Below, one piece after another: positions 38,664-46,722 of a stretch of 64,000 bases of DNA. Under the pieces are notes generated by a model, which saw only the letters and a program-made list of their open reading frames with translations, had not been told where the DNA came from and did not search any database. A program made the position numbers and the translations under genes. The DNA is from Sediminibacterium sp. (GTDB lineage: Bacteria > Bacteroidota > Bacteroidia > Chitinophagales > Chitinophagaceae): the NCBI GenBank assembly GCA_016786865.1, contig JAEUVE010000022.1, positions 165,200-229,199 of the forward strand, in the 5' to 3' direction. The first letter of the stretch is position 1. Each line of letters begins with the position of its first letter.

Positions 38664-38930
38664 ATGGCACACAAAAAAGGGGAAGGTAGTGTTAAGAACG
38701 GTCGTGACTCACAAAGCAAACGCTTAGGTGTTAAGATTTATGGCGGTCAGCCTGCACTTTCCGGCAACATCATCGTTCGTCAGAGAGGTACACAATATCA
38801 TCCTGGTAAAAATGTAGGAGTTGGTTCTGACTTCACTTTATTTGCTTTATCTGATGGTATTGTTGAATTCAAAAAAGGTAAAACAGACAAGACAACTGTA
38901 TCCGTTTTACCTTCTGTAGCTACTGCATAA
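38664..38930 (+). CDS. rpmA: 50S ribosomal protein L27
   Basis: L27 (88 residues) reaches to the peptidyl-transferase centre with its N-terminal tail. The start [20 protein letters not shown] and the core [21 protein letters not shown] (split [12 protein letters not shown] / NVGVGSDFT) are definitive. The tail begins directly with AHKKG, so no N-terminal cleavage is needed, unlike Firmicute forms. The last residues are VLPSVATA. Confidence 0.98.
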   Translation: MAHKKGEGSVKNGRDSQSKRLGVKIYGGQPALSGNIIVRQRGTQYHPGKNVGVGSDFTLFALSDGIVEFKKGKTDKTTVSVLPSVATA

Positions 38931-39004
38931 AAAAATTATTTTGTAGTTCCAAATAAGTTTTTTTATTTTAGGGTATTATTTACTAACCATTAAATCTAAA
39001 AAAC

Positions 39005-39199
39005 ATGGCAACTGCAAAAAAAGCTGCTAAGAAAGCTGCTCCTAAGAAAGCCGTTAAGAAGGCTGCTCCTAAGAAAGCCGCTAAAAAAGCTGCTCCTAAA
39101 AAAGCTGCAAAGAAAGCTGCTCCTAAAAAAGCCGCTAAAAAAGCTGCTCCTAAAAAAGCTGCAAAGAAAGCTGCTCCTAAAAAAGCCGCTAAGAAGTAA
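39005..39199 (+). CDS. Lysine/alanine-rich histone H1-like DNA-binding protein
   Basis: This 64-residue protein is a 10-residue leader (MATAKKAAKK) followed by six copies of a 9-residue unit, AAPKKAAKK (Val replaces one Ala in the first copy). It has no hydrophobic core and resembles the tail of histone H1 or HctB-like nucleoid proteins that bind DNA non-specifically. The ATG is clear and the gene has its own terminator. It is 74 bases downstream of rpmA and may be read with it, although the A/T-rich gap could hold its own promoter. Confidence 0.85.
   Translation: MATAKKAAKKAAPKKAVKKAAPKKAAKKAAPKKAAKKAAPKKAAKKAAPKKAAKKAAPKKAAKK
39035..39196 (+). repeat. Six 27-bp in-frame tandem repeats within the H1-like gene
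   Basis: The unit GCTGCTCCTAAAAAAGCYGC plus seven A-rich bases is repeated six times. Copies 3 and 5 are identical (starting 39089 and 39143). Copies 3+4 and 5+6 agree except for synonymous A-to-G changes in the last codons, indicating a 54-bp duplication on top of the 27-bp unit. Confidence 0.9.
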
Positions 39200-39233
39200 G
39201 CTTCTTATTTCTAAAGCAGAAATAGATTTAAGG

Positions 39234-39258
39234 TCCCGGACAATGTCCGGGATTTTTT
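39234..39258 (+). terminator. Terminator after the H1-like gene
   Basis: TCCCGGACA and TGTCCGGGA form a perfect inverted repeat separated by one base (effective stem of about seven pairs), followed by TTTTTT. Confidence 0.8.
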
Positions 39259-39292
39259 ATGCCCATATTCACCGTCTTTATTATTTTACACT

Positions 39293-40972
39293 ATGATGAA
39301 TAACTATGCCATTGCAGATAATTTTAGTTTATTGTCCAAACTAATGGATATACACGGAGACAACTCCTTTAAAGCCAAATCCTATGCTGCCGCGGCTTTC
39401 ACCATAGAAAAACTCCCCTCCCAGCTGGCAACCCTGCCCTCCGATCAGATTTTCAAAATCAGGGGTATCGGGGACAGTATTGGAAAAAACATCGTTGAAC
39501 AACTGGAAACAGGGCGTTTATCTGCGCTTGATGAGTACCTGAAAAAAACACCGGCAGGCATACTGGAAATGCTCGGCATCAAAGGGCTGGGGCCAAAAAA
39601 AATTGCAACCATCTGGAAGGAACTGGAAATAGAAACACTGGGAGAACTGCTGTATGCCTGCAACGAAAACAGGCTCATGCTCTACAAAGGTTTTGGAGAA
39701 AAGACCCAGCAAAATATCCGGGAGTCCATTGAATTTTATATGGGCACACAGGGAAGTTATCTTTATCAGCAGGTGGAGCCGGTAGTAGAAGTTATTCATC
39801 AAAAACTGAAATCGGCTTTTAATACCAGCTTTTTACTTACGGGAGAATTCAGGAGACAACTGGAAGTCATTAATAAGGTGGAATGGGTAACCAATGAATC
39901 TGCCGCTGCACTAAAAGACTTTTTTACAGGTCACGATTTTCAGGTGAAAGAAGAAACGGCGGAATACATCAGCTTCACCGGAAAAGAGCAGCTTCTGCTT
40001 TGCTTCTACCTGGTAAGTACACAGCAACTGCAAACAAAATTGTTTACAACCAGTTGCAGTGAAGCCTTTTTAAAAGAATGGGAGGAAACCACGCAATGGG
40101 ATGCTACGGCCAACTATGCATCGGAGGATGAAATTTTCAATCATGCCAACATCTGCCCTATTCCTGCCTATCAACGGGAAGCAGCTCACATCATCCATGC
40201 AGCCTGCAACAACGAGCTACATTCGGTAATTGAACCCGACCAGATTACCGGCATCATCCACAGCCACAGCAACTGGAGTGATGGCAGCAATACCATCGAA
40301 GAAATGGCCCGGGCGGCGATTAAAAAAGGATTCCAGTTCCTGGTAATCAGCGATCACTCCAAATCTGCATTTTATGCCAATGGACTCCAGGAAGACCGGA
40401 TCAGGGCACAACACCAGCAGATTGACGAATTAAATCAACAGCTGGCTCCTTTTAAGATATATAAAAGCATCGAAAGCGATATTCTTACAGATGGCAGCCT
40501 GGATTATTCCAACAACATACTGAACAGTTTCGATATTGTGATTGCATCGGTTCACTCCAACCTCAAAATGAGTCTGGAAAAAGCCATGAGCAGGCTAATC
40601 AATGCTATTGAAAACCCATTTACAGCTATCCTCGGACACATGACAGGTCGTTTGTTATTGAGCCGGAACGGCTATCCGGTTGATCACGAAAAAATCATCG
40701 ATGCCTGTGCAGCCAATAATGTAGTGATAGAACTGAATGCACATCCCAGACGCCTGGATATAGACTGGAGATGGATTCACCGGGCTATAGAAAAAAACGT
40801 ACTAATCTCGATTAATCCCGATGCACATGCCATTGAAGGATTTGATGATTGCCGCTATGGTGTGCTGGTTGCCCAGAAAGCCGGCTTAACGCGTGCAGCC
40901 AACCTAAGCAGTTTTTCTCTTCCCGCTTTTGAGCAATTTGTACAAAAACAACAGGCCAAACGACCGCTCTAA
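39293..40972 (+). CDS. PolX-like protein: helix-hairpin-helix, degenerate Pol X core, PHP phosphoesterase domain
   Basis: The 559 residues align with bacterial PolX. Residues 1-150 are the 8-kDa/fingers part with helix-hairpin-helix motifs (KIRGIGDSIGKNI, GIKGLGPKKIATI, LYKGFGEKTQQNI). The palm motif that should read GSxRRGx-(10)-GDxD instead reads GEFRRQLEVINKVEWV (184-199), so both metal-binding Asp are replaced. The PHP domain begins with HSHSNWSDG (323-331) and contains VISDHS, ESDIL, ASVHSN and LNAHPRRLDID, all with expected metal ligands. The exonuclease/phosphoesterase half looks active and the polymerase half looks dead. The stop overlaps that of the convergent kinase gene by two bases. 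Confidence 0.9.
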   Translation: MMNNYAIADNFSLLSKLMDIHGDNSFKAKSYAAAAFTIEKLPSQLATLPSDQIFKIRGIGDSIGKNIVEQLETGRLSALDEYLKKTPAGILEMLGIKGLGPKKIATIWKELEIETLGELLYACNENRLMLYKGFGEKTQQNIRESIEFYMGTQGSYLYQQVEPVVEVIHQKLKSAFNTSFLLTGEFRRQLEVINKVEWVTNESAAALKDFFTGHDFQVKEETAEYISFTGKEQLLLCFYLVSTQQLQTKLFTTSCSEAFLKEWEETTQWDATANYASEDEIFNHANICPIPAYQREAAHIIHAACNNELHSVIEPDQITGIIHSHSNWSDGSNTIEEMARAAIKKGFQFLVISDHSKSAFYANGLQEDRIRAQHQQIDELNQQLAPFKIYKSIESDILTDGSLDYSNNILNSFDIVIASVHSNLKMSLEKAMSRLINAIENPFTAILGHMTGRLLLSRNGYPVDHEKIIDACAANNVVIELNAHPRRLDIDWRWIHRAIEKNVLISINPDAHAIEGFDDCRYGVLVAQKAGLTRAANLSSFSLPAFEQFVQKQQAKRPL

Positions 40973-43900
40973 TCTGCACCTGCCAGAGGCAGATCAATGA
41001 TGAATGTAGTACCAGCTCCGTCTCGGGTGGTATAGCTGATGCGTCCATTGGCTTTTTCCACAATACCCCTGCTGATGGCAAGCCCAAGGCCCGTTCCGGA
41101 AGACTTGGTGGTAAAGTTGGGACTGAACATATGGGCCTTCATGCTTTCGGGTATACCTCCTGATTCATCACGCAGCGTGATAATCACCCGGTCGTTCCTG
41201 ATCTCCTGACCAATATGAATGGTTGCCTTACCAGCATGTTCCATTCCTGCTTCCACTGCATTCTGTAAGAGATTAGTAAATAACCGGTTCATCTGTACTT
41301 TATCTGCATAAATCATACAAGGTACTGCAGACTTATCCCAATTCAGTTGTACCTGACTATTGGAAGAATACAGGTATATCATTGATTGTATCACTTCAGC
41401 AACATCAAACCGCTCCAAACGAGCATTCCCGATATTCGCAAACTGAGAAAAATCTCCGGCGATCTTGGTCAGCTGATCAATTTGCTCAATCAGGGTTCTG
41501 GCCATGTTTTCAGACAGCTCTTTCACATTGGGTGCTCCATCACGAATGGCTTTCTGCAAAAACTGAATACTCAGTTTCATGGGGGTTAGCGGGTTCTTGA
41601 TTTCATGGGCAACCTGCCGGGCCATTTCACGCCACGCGCCTTCCCGCTCACTTTGGGCCAGTGATCTGGCACTTGCCTCCAGTTTCTGTACCATGGTATT
41701 GTACTCTTTCACCAATACCCCGATTTCATCGTTGCGGCCCCAATTAATCACTTCGTTCTTTGCTCCCAGGTTCACTTTCTGCATGGTTTCCCCGATCAGG
41801 CTTAGCGAAGCGGTGATTCTGCCAGTGAGGAAAAATGCGATGGCGCCTGCAAGTAAAAAAATAAATGCGTTCAGGTTGATCAGGGTAGCCAGGAATCCGG
41901 AAATCTCCTGGTTCAGTTCAATCTGCGAATTAAGATAAGGGATGTTCAGGTAACCATAAGTCTGGTTGTCATCATCAATCAGCGGAACATATACACTTAG
42001 GTATTTAAACGTGCCCACCGTTTCGGACTGCAGGTAGCGAATCCGGTGGTTGTAGCGCATTTCTGTATAGGCTGCCGGTTCCATTTTTTCGGTAAGCAGG
42101 TGCTTATTGTATATATAGGGCTGCGTTGAAATCTGCAGATCACCAGCCGAACTGTAATAATTGATATCTACCCCATGGAGATCCGATACCTCCGCGATCA
42201 GTTTCTCCATTTCATACCGCAGGTTGGGATTCTGACGGATATCTCCGGTTGCCTCCATTGCTTTAATTCGGGCATTCAGTTCATTGGCCATCACCTGAAT
42301 AGATTTGGAGAGGCGTTCCTCGTTGCCGCTGTTGAACCGGTAAATAAAGAAGGATATGGTAGCAATACCTATCACGATAAAGGAAAATACACTTACAAAA
42401 ATGATCGTGGCCTGAATCTGGGAACGGATATTGAGCCTGAATATTTGCCGGATTCCGGCCAGTTTAAATCTGGCATTCAATAGCTGGTCGCCAACATGAA
42501 AGGTGAGAATAATGAGGAGAAACGAAAGGAACATGTAGGCAAACAGGGTAACGGATTCAATCAGCCAGGTACTTCTTTTTACAATGACCACCTGCCGGTT
42601 GGCACCCGTATTGTACCAGAGTTCTGTGTAATCACCTGCTTCCCGGTAGCTGAACTCAAACTCGGGCACATCCGATTTGTTCAACTTAGACGGAAAATTG
42701 TAATTGTTGAAATGATTGATGATCCTGCCATTGGAATATACTGCATAGGCATAGTTGCTGTTCAGATCGGTCAGCACATCCTGCGACTGGTTAAACAGTT
42801 CCGGATAAAGCGCTTCACTTTTGTACCGCTTCGATTTCATGAGTACATATAGATAGCCCCGCACCTGTGTTTCCTTGCCAATCAGTTTTTCATACAAATA
42901 ACTTACCCCTTCCTTATTGTTCTCGTAGCGATACAGATTAGGGATTTCTGTAGGCTTCGCCTGATTAAGTATGATGGTTTTTACAGAGGCATAATTGAGG
43001 GAGTCGTCGTTGTATAACGGATGAAACAGGCTGTCGAATGTATAAATCCGCGTATCGTATTTATTCAGGTAGCCGGAAAAATTCTGATTAATGAGGCTGT
43101 CTTTAAAAAACTTATTGCTGTTTTCCCCTGATTCGAACCGGTAAAAATTTTCTTCGAGAAAACGATCATTAAAATTGGTGGTGGCTATATTCAGGAGATT
43201 CTCCCCGGAAGGGTCTGTCTGGATAGCCAATTTTTCTGCGATTCTTTTTCGCTGCTCAAATTCGAGCGTCCGGTTTTCGTACATCACCAGCGCGGCAATA
43301 GACAGCGCAAAAATCATTACCCAGAAAATAAAGAAGGGAGTTCGTATCAGGGCTTTCTGCAAATCGGCCTTGCGAAGCTGGAGAATCAACAGATAAACCA
43401 CCAGCCAGGTCAACGCCAAAAGATAGAGGCTGATATCGTTCCTGTCTACAAAAAGCAACATACACAAAAAGCCACTGAGCACGGCCATCACATACAACTG
43501 AACATCCATTTTAGACCGGGCAATAACATTCCGTAAAAGCATCTGGGAGAGATAGAAAAAATTAAGCGCCAGCAAACAAAGTATGATGAAACTGACCGAG
43601 CTGTAAATATTCAGACTGAACAGATTGGTTACATCAAAGGAGATTTTGGCATCCTGCACCAGGCTTTTAATGATACCGATTACGCCAAAACAGCTGATGG
43701 TCAGGATCAGGACCGCTACGGAAGCATAAGCAGTTTCGGGAACCTTTCGCTCCAGCCAGGTAGGTCTGTTCAGATGGGTTCTATAAAAAAACAACAACCA
43801 GTAAAACAGGAGGGCGTTGATCAGCAGGTCTCCCAGTGAGGGATGCAAAAAATTAGAAGCATAGACAGACGGATCAAACAAAGGCAGCTTGGAAAAATCA

Positions 43901-44709
43901 AAAGGAAATGAAAAGAGGTAGGCGGCAAGGCGAAGCAGCAGAGCGGTTACCAGTAAAAAAACAAACCCTCTTGTAAAGCTGGTGGTTGTTACCAGCTCCT
44001 GTGCCACCAGGTGAAGAAAGAAAAACAAGAGTACAATGGATAGCACCCGCAGCGCTATGGTAACTTTATCGTACGAAATAAAAGCCTTGCCGTCTTTTAA
44101 CCGGATACTGAACAGGTATTGTCCCTGGCTGCTGTTTACCGCAACTGCATTTTCTGCAGTACTGATTTCATATTGCTCGCTGAGTCCGGGATATGCTGCA
44201 AAATCGGTATGGAAATACTTATTCTGAATAAAATAGGTCCACTGTACAGGCAATATTGCAAACAATGCATATGGCTCACCATGCATCACTACTGCCTTTC
44301 TGTGAATGATAAAACTGCCGTGCGGGTTGGTTAGGAAAAATGATCCGGCCGGCCGATACATTTCGGAGGGAGGAACTTCCATTTTATTGGTACTCCAGTA
44401 CAACTGCTCAGGAGAACCGGATTGGTGCAGCTTGTAAATGAATATGCCGTATGCGGCAGCCTGTATCTTCCGGTTCAAATCCGGAGAAGACTGACGGATC
44501 AGCTGTTGAATGGCAGCAGTATCTTCGGAGAGTTTGTTGATTTCCTGCTCTTCAGCATGAATACGCTGTTCAAGCTTGCTTTTTACCTTTCCCGGACTGG
44601 AAGAGTAACTCCAGTAATTGGTAAAGATAAAAGAGATGGTGTACAGCCATGCAGCGGTAATAATGAGATACCCGTGTTTATAAATCGCCGTTCGTAAGCT
44701 ATTTGTCAA
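40969..44709 (-). CDS. Large NtrY-like membrane histidine kinase (1246 aa)
   Basis: The protein starts at a TTG whose last bases overlap the mazG stop (TTGA), and the next in-frame ATG is over 100 codons inside. An N-terminal helix is followed by an extracytoplasmic region and a block of about seven further helices (about 220-490), then a second extracytoplasmic sensor region (about 500-730), another helix pair and a HAMP segment near 960. HisKA has AHEIKNPLTPMKLS with His1035. The catalytic domain has N-box FTNLLQNAVEAG and GTGLGLAISRG. This NtrY-like layout is known in Bacteroidota. No response regulator is adjacent, so its target is unknown. Confidence 0.88.
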   Translation of the reverse strand: MTNSLRTAIYKHGYLIITAAWLYTISFIFTNYWSYSSSPGKVKSKLEQRIHAEEQEINKLSEDTAAIQQLIRQSSPDLNRKIQAAAYGIFIYKLHQSGSPEQLYWSTNKMEVPPSEMYRPAGSFFLTNPHGSFIIHRKAVVMHGEPYALFAILPVQWTYFIQNKYFHTDFAAYPGLSEQYEISTAENAVAVNSSQGQYLFSIRLKDGKAFISYDKVTIALRVLSIVLLFFFLHLVAQELVTTTSFTRGFVFLLVTALLLRLAAYLFSFPFDFSKLPLFDPSVYASNFLHPSLGDLLINALLFYWLLFFYRTHLNRPTWLERKVPETAYASVAVLILTISCFGVIGIIKSLVQDAKISFDVTNLFSLNIYSSVSFIILCLLALNFFYLSQMLLRNVIARSKMDVQLYVMAVLSGFLCMLLFVDRNDISLYLLALTWLVVYLLILQLRKADLQKALIRTPFFIFWVMIFALSIAALVMYENRTLEFEQRKRIAEKLAIQTDPSGENLLNIATTNFNDRFLEENFYRFESGENSNKFFKDSLINQNFSGYLNKYDTRIYTFDSLFHPLYNDDSLNYASVKTIILNQAKPTEIPNLYRYENNKEGVSYLYEKLIGKETQVRGYLYVLMKSKRYKSEALYPELFNQSQDVLTDLNSNYAYAVYSNGRIINHFNNYNFPSKLNKSDVPEFEFSYREAGDYTELWYNTGANRQVVIVKRSTWLIESVTLFAYMFLSFLLIILTFHVGDQLLNARFKLAGIRQIFRLNIRSQIQATIIFVSVFSFIVIGIATISFFIYRFNSGNEERLSKSIQVMANELNARIKAMEATGDIRQNPNLRYEMEKLIAEVSDLHGVDINYYSSAGDLQISTQPYIYNKHLLTEKMEPAAYTEMRYNHRIRYLQSETVGTFKYLSVYVPLIDDDNQTYGYLNIPYLNSQIELNQEISGFLATLINLNAFIFLLAGAIAFFLTGRITASLSLIGETMQKVNLGAKNEVINWGRNDEIGVLVKEYNTMVQKLEASARSLAQSEREGAWREMARQVAHEIKNPLTPMKLSIQFLQKAIRDGAPNVKELSENMARTLIEQIDQLTKIAGDFSQFANIGNARLERFDVAEVIQSMIYLYSSNSQVQLNWDKSAVPCMIYADKVQMNRLFTNLLQNAVEAGMEHAGKATIHIGQEIRNDRVIITLRDESGGIPESMKAHMFSPNFTTKSSGTGLGLAISRGIVEKANGRISYTTRDGAGTTFIIDLPLAGAD

Positions 44710-45482
44710 ACTGATTTATTTTGTTTTTTAACCCGATTCCAGATAGCATCCATCTCTTCGAGGCTTAGGTCTGTAAGCTTTTGACCCTCTGCTCCGGCAA
44801 TGGATTCCATCTGTTGAAATCGCTGGATGAACTTCCGGTTGGTTCGCTCCAGTGCTGCCTCCGGATCTATCCGCAAAAACCGTGCATAGTTTACCAGACT
44901 AAAAAGCAAATCACCAAATTCTTCAGCAATTGCGTCGTGCTGATCCTGTTCTATAGCGGTTTTCAACTCAGCAGTTTCCTCTTCGACCTTCTTCCATACA
45001 TCCTCCCTGTTTTCCCATTCAAAGCCCACCTGCTTGGCTTTTTCCTGTATGCGCATGGCTTTAACAACTGCATGCAGGGAACGGGGTACCCCTTCCAAAC
45101 TGGATTTCTTACCCTCAGATACTTTGATTTTTTCCCAGTTTCTTTTTACATCCTCCTCATTTTCCACCTGTACATCTCCATAAATATGCGGATGCCGGAG
45201 TACCAGTTTATCGCAAATGCCATTAATTACATCTTCCAGCTGAAAGCGGTTTTGCTCCGACCCTATTCTGGAGTAGAACAGCACGTGCAGCATCAGATCT
45301 CCCAGCTCCTCCCCAATCCCCTTCCAGTCTTCCTGATCAATTGAATCCACCAGTTCATAAGTTTCTTCAATGGTCATAGAGCGAAGCGTATGAATGGTTT
45401 GCTTACGATCCCAGGGACACTGTTCCCTCAACTCATCCATAATTTTTACCAGACGCAGAAATGCAGCAGCTTTTGTTTCCAT
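44706..45482 (-). CDS. mazG: Nucleoside triphosphate pyrophosphohydrolase MazG
   Basis: MazG (258 residues) hydrolyses (d)NTPs to monophosphates and pyrophosphate. Two tandem all-alpha MazG domains are present: the first with LREQCPWDRKQTIHTLRSMTIEETYELVD (split LREQCPWDRKQTIHTLR / SMTIEETYELVD), the second from about 160 to 240 with VEEETAELKTAIE and EEFGDLLFSLVN. The EExxE and ExxD metal ligands are intact. It starts four bases after DUF3667's stop and its stop overlaps the kinase start by three bases. Confidence 0.95.
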   Translation of the reverse strand: METKAAAFLRLVKIMDELREQCPWDRKQTIHTLRSMTIEETYELVDSIDQEDWKGIGEELGDLMLHVLFYSRIGSEQNRFQLEDVINGICDKLVLRHPHIYGDVQVENEEDVKRNWEKIKVSEGKKSSLEGVPRSLHAVVKAMRIQEKAKQVGFEWENREDVWKKVEEETAELKTAIEQDQHDAIAEEFGDLLFSLVNYARFLRIDPEAALERTNRKFIQRFQQMESIAGAEGQKLTDLSLEEMDAIWNRVKKQNKSV

Positions 45483-45486
45483 ACAA

Positions 45487-46620
45487 TTAATGAATGGTCA
45501 TCACCGAAAAAAGAATGAAGACCAGGAATAAGAAAATGAATATAATCAGATTAATCAGCAACAATAAAATGAATTTGGCCACCGTCTTCTTTCTGCCCTG
45601 ATGATAGAAATTACGCATCGCCTTATAACTATAATAGAATAGCAGAATATTGAACAGGCCGGAGAATAAAGCAGAAAGCGAAGTGCTGAACAGTGCCAGC
45701 AATGCAGTCAGCGTCATCGAAATCATCAGTAAGATGAAAATTGCGCAATAGAGATGCAGGGTATAAACCAGGTGATCGGAATAATAATACTGCTTTCTCC
45801 TGGCATACATAATGAACAATACCGCTGCAAACAAAGGCAATGAGGTAAAGAGGATGGATGGTATACTGTGGAGAAACTTTTCCAGAATAGCCCCCATAAC
45901 GGCTTTATCATCCCACTGGTACTTTTCATTCAACTGCAATAATTTGCGGTTAAAAGTTTTAATAATAAACCCATCTCTTTTTGCAGGAATCAGGCTGTGC
46001 TGAACAGAATCATATTCCGCAAGAGACCTGTAACCCTCCCGGTCAGAAACAAAAGATATTCCATTCATCCTGTCTTTGGTCAGTGATCTCAGCCGGGTTT
46101 TCATTAAAGTATCTCTTCTGACGATCACCAGATCGCTGTCCGTCTGGCTGATAAGGCTGTGCAAAGAATCCGAAAACCGTTCCGACTTTCCGGCGGCAGA
46201 ATCGCGGAGCAATTCTTCATAACGACTTTTGTGCTTTTCCAGCTTTGTAATTACGCCGGCAACAGTTGTATTGGAAGTGTCCAGTTCAACCAGTTCTTCA
46301 TTGTTACTAAAAAAAGTAAAAAAAAGCAGGAAGAAAAAAGCCGATGTAAATACGTACATGCGTATGGGATGCAGGTAATCCGCCCTCCTGCCTTTCAGGT
46401 GTTCCTTCGAAAGAAATCCTGGTTTAAGGAGCAGGTATTTCAGGGTACTGAAAAACTTCCCGTCAAAATGAAAAAGATCAAAAACAAAATGGGTGAGCAT
46501 GTGCCAGAAAGTTTCTCTGGGCTCAATATTTTCCTGCCCGCAAATATGACAATACCTGCCATGCAAGGTAGCATTACAGTTTAAGCAAATTTTCTCCTTT
46601 CTTTCGGGTGAATGGGACAC
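45487..46620 (-). CDS. DUF3667 membrane protein with N-terminal zinc ribbon
   Basis: I start at the GTG at 46620 (MSHSPERKEKICLNCNATLHG begins MSHSPERKEKICLNCN), giving 377 residues. The open frame reaches a TTG at 46683, but a TACTTTTA box at 46638-46645 lies in that extension. A zinc-ribbon (CLNC and CHICGQ) opens the protein, then RETFWHMLTHFVFDLFHFDGKFF (split RETFWHMLTHFVF / DLFHFDGKFF), STLKYLLLKPG and the first helix RMYVFTSAFFFLLFFTFF. This block is typical of DUF3667. Four further helices lie at the C-terminal end. Function is unknown. It is the first gene of an operon with mazG and the large kinase. Confidence 0.85.
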   Translation of the reverse strand: MSHSPERKEKICLNCNATLHGRYCHICGQENIEPRETFWHMLTHFVFDLFHFDGKFFSTLKYLLLKPGFLSKEHLKGRRADYLHPIRMYVFTSAFFFLLFFTFFSNNEELVELDTSNTTVAGVITKLEKHKSRYEELLRDSAAGKSERFSDSLHSLISQTDSDLVIVRRDTLMKTRLRSLTKDRMNGISFVSDREGYRSLAEYDSVQHSLIPAKRDGFIIKTFNRKLLQLNEKYQWDDKAVMGAILEKFLHSIPSILFTSLPLFAAVLFIMYARRKQYYYSDHLVYTLHLYCAIFILLMISMTLTALLALFSTSLSALFSGLFNILLFYYSYKAMRNFYHQGRKKTVAKFILLLLINLIIFIFLFLVFILFSVMTIH

Positions 46621-46722
46621 AGCTGAATAAATTTGCTTAAAAGTACTGAAGTTGCCCCAATTGAACTGGCGGTTTTTACACAACCGGAACAGATAAGCCC
46701 AAATTGATTTATCTTGTAGAAA

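Noticed and set aside
39035..39196. CRISPR-like direct repeats
   Set aside because: The repeats are contiguous, in frame and code for AAPKKAAKK. There are no spacers.
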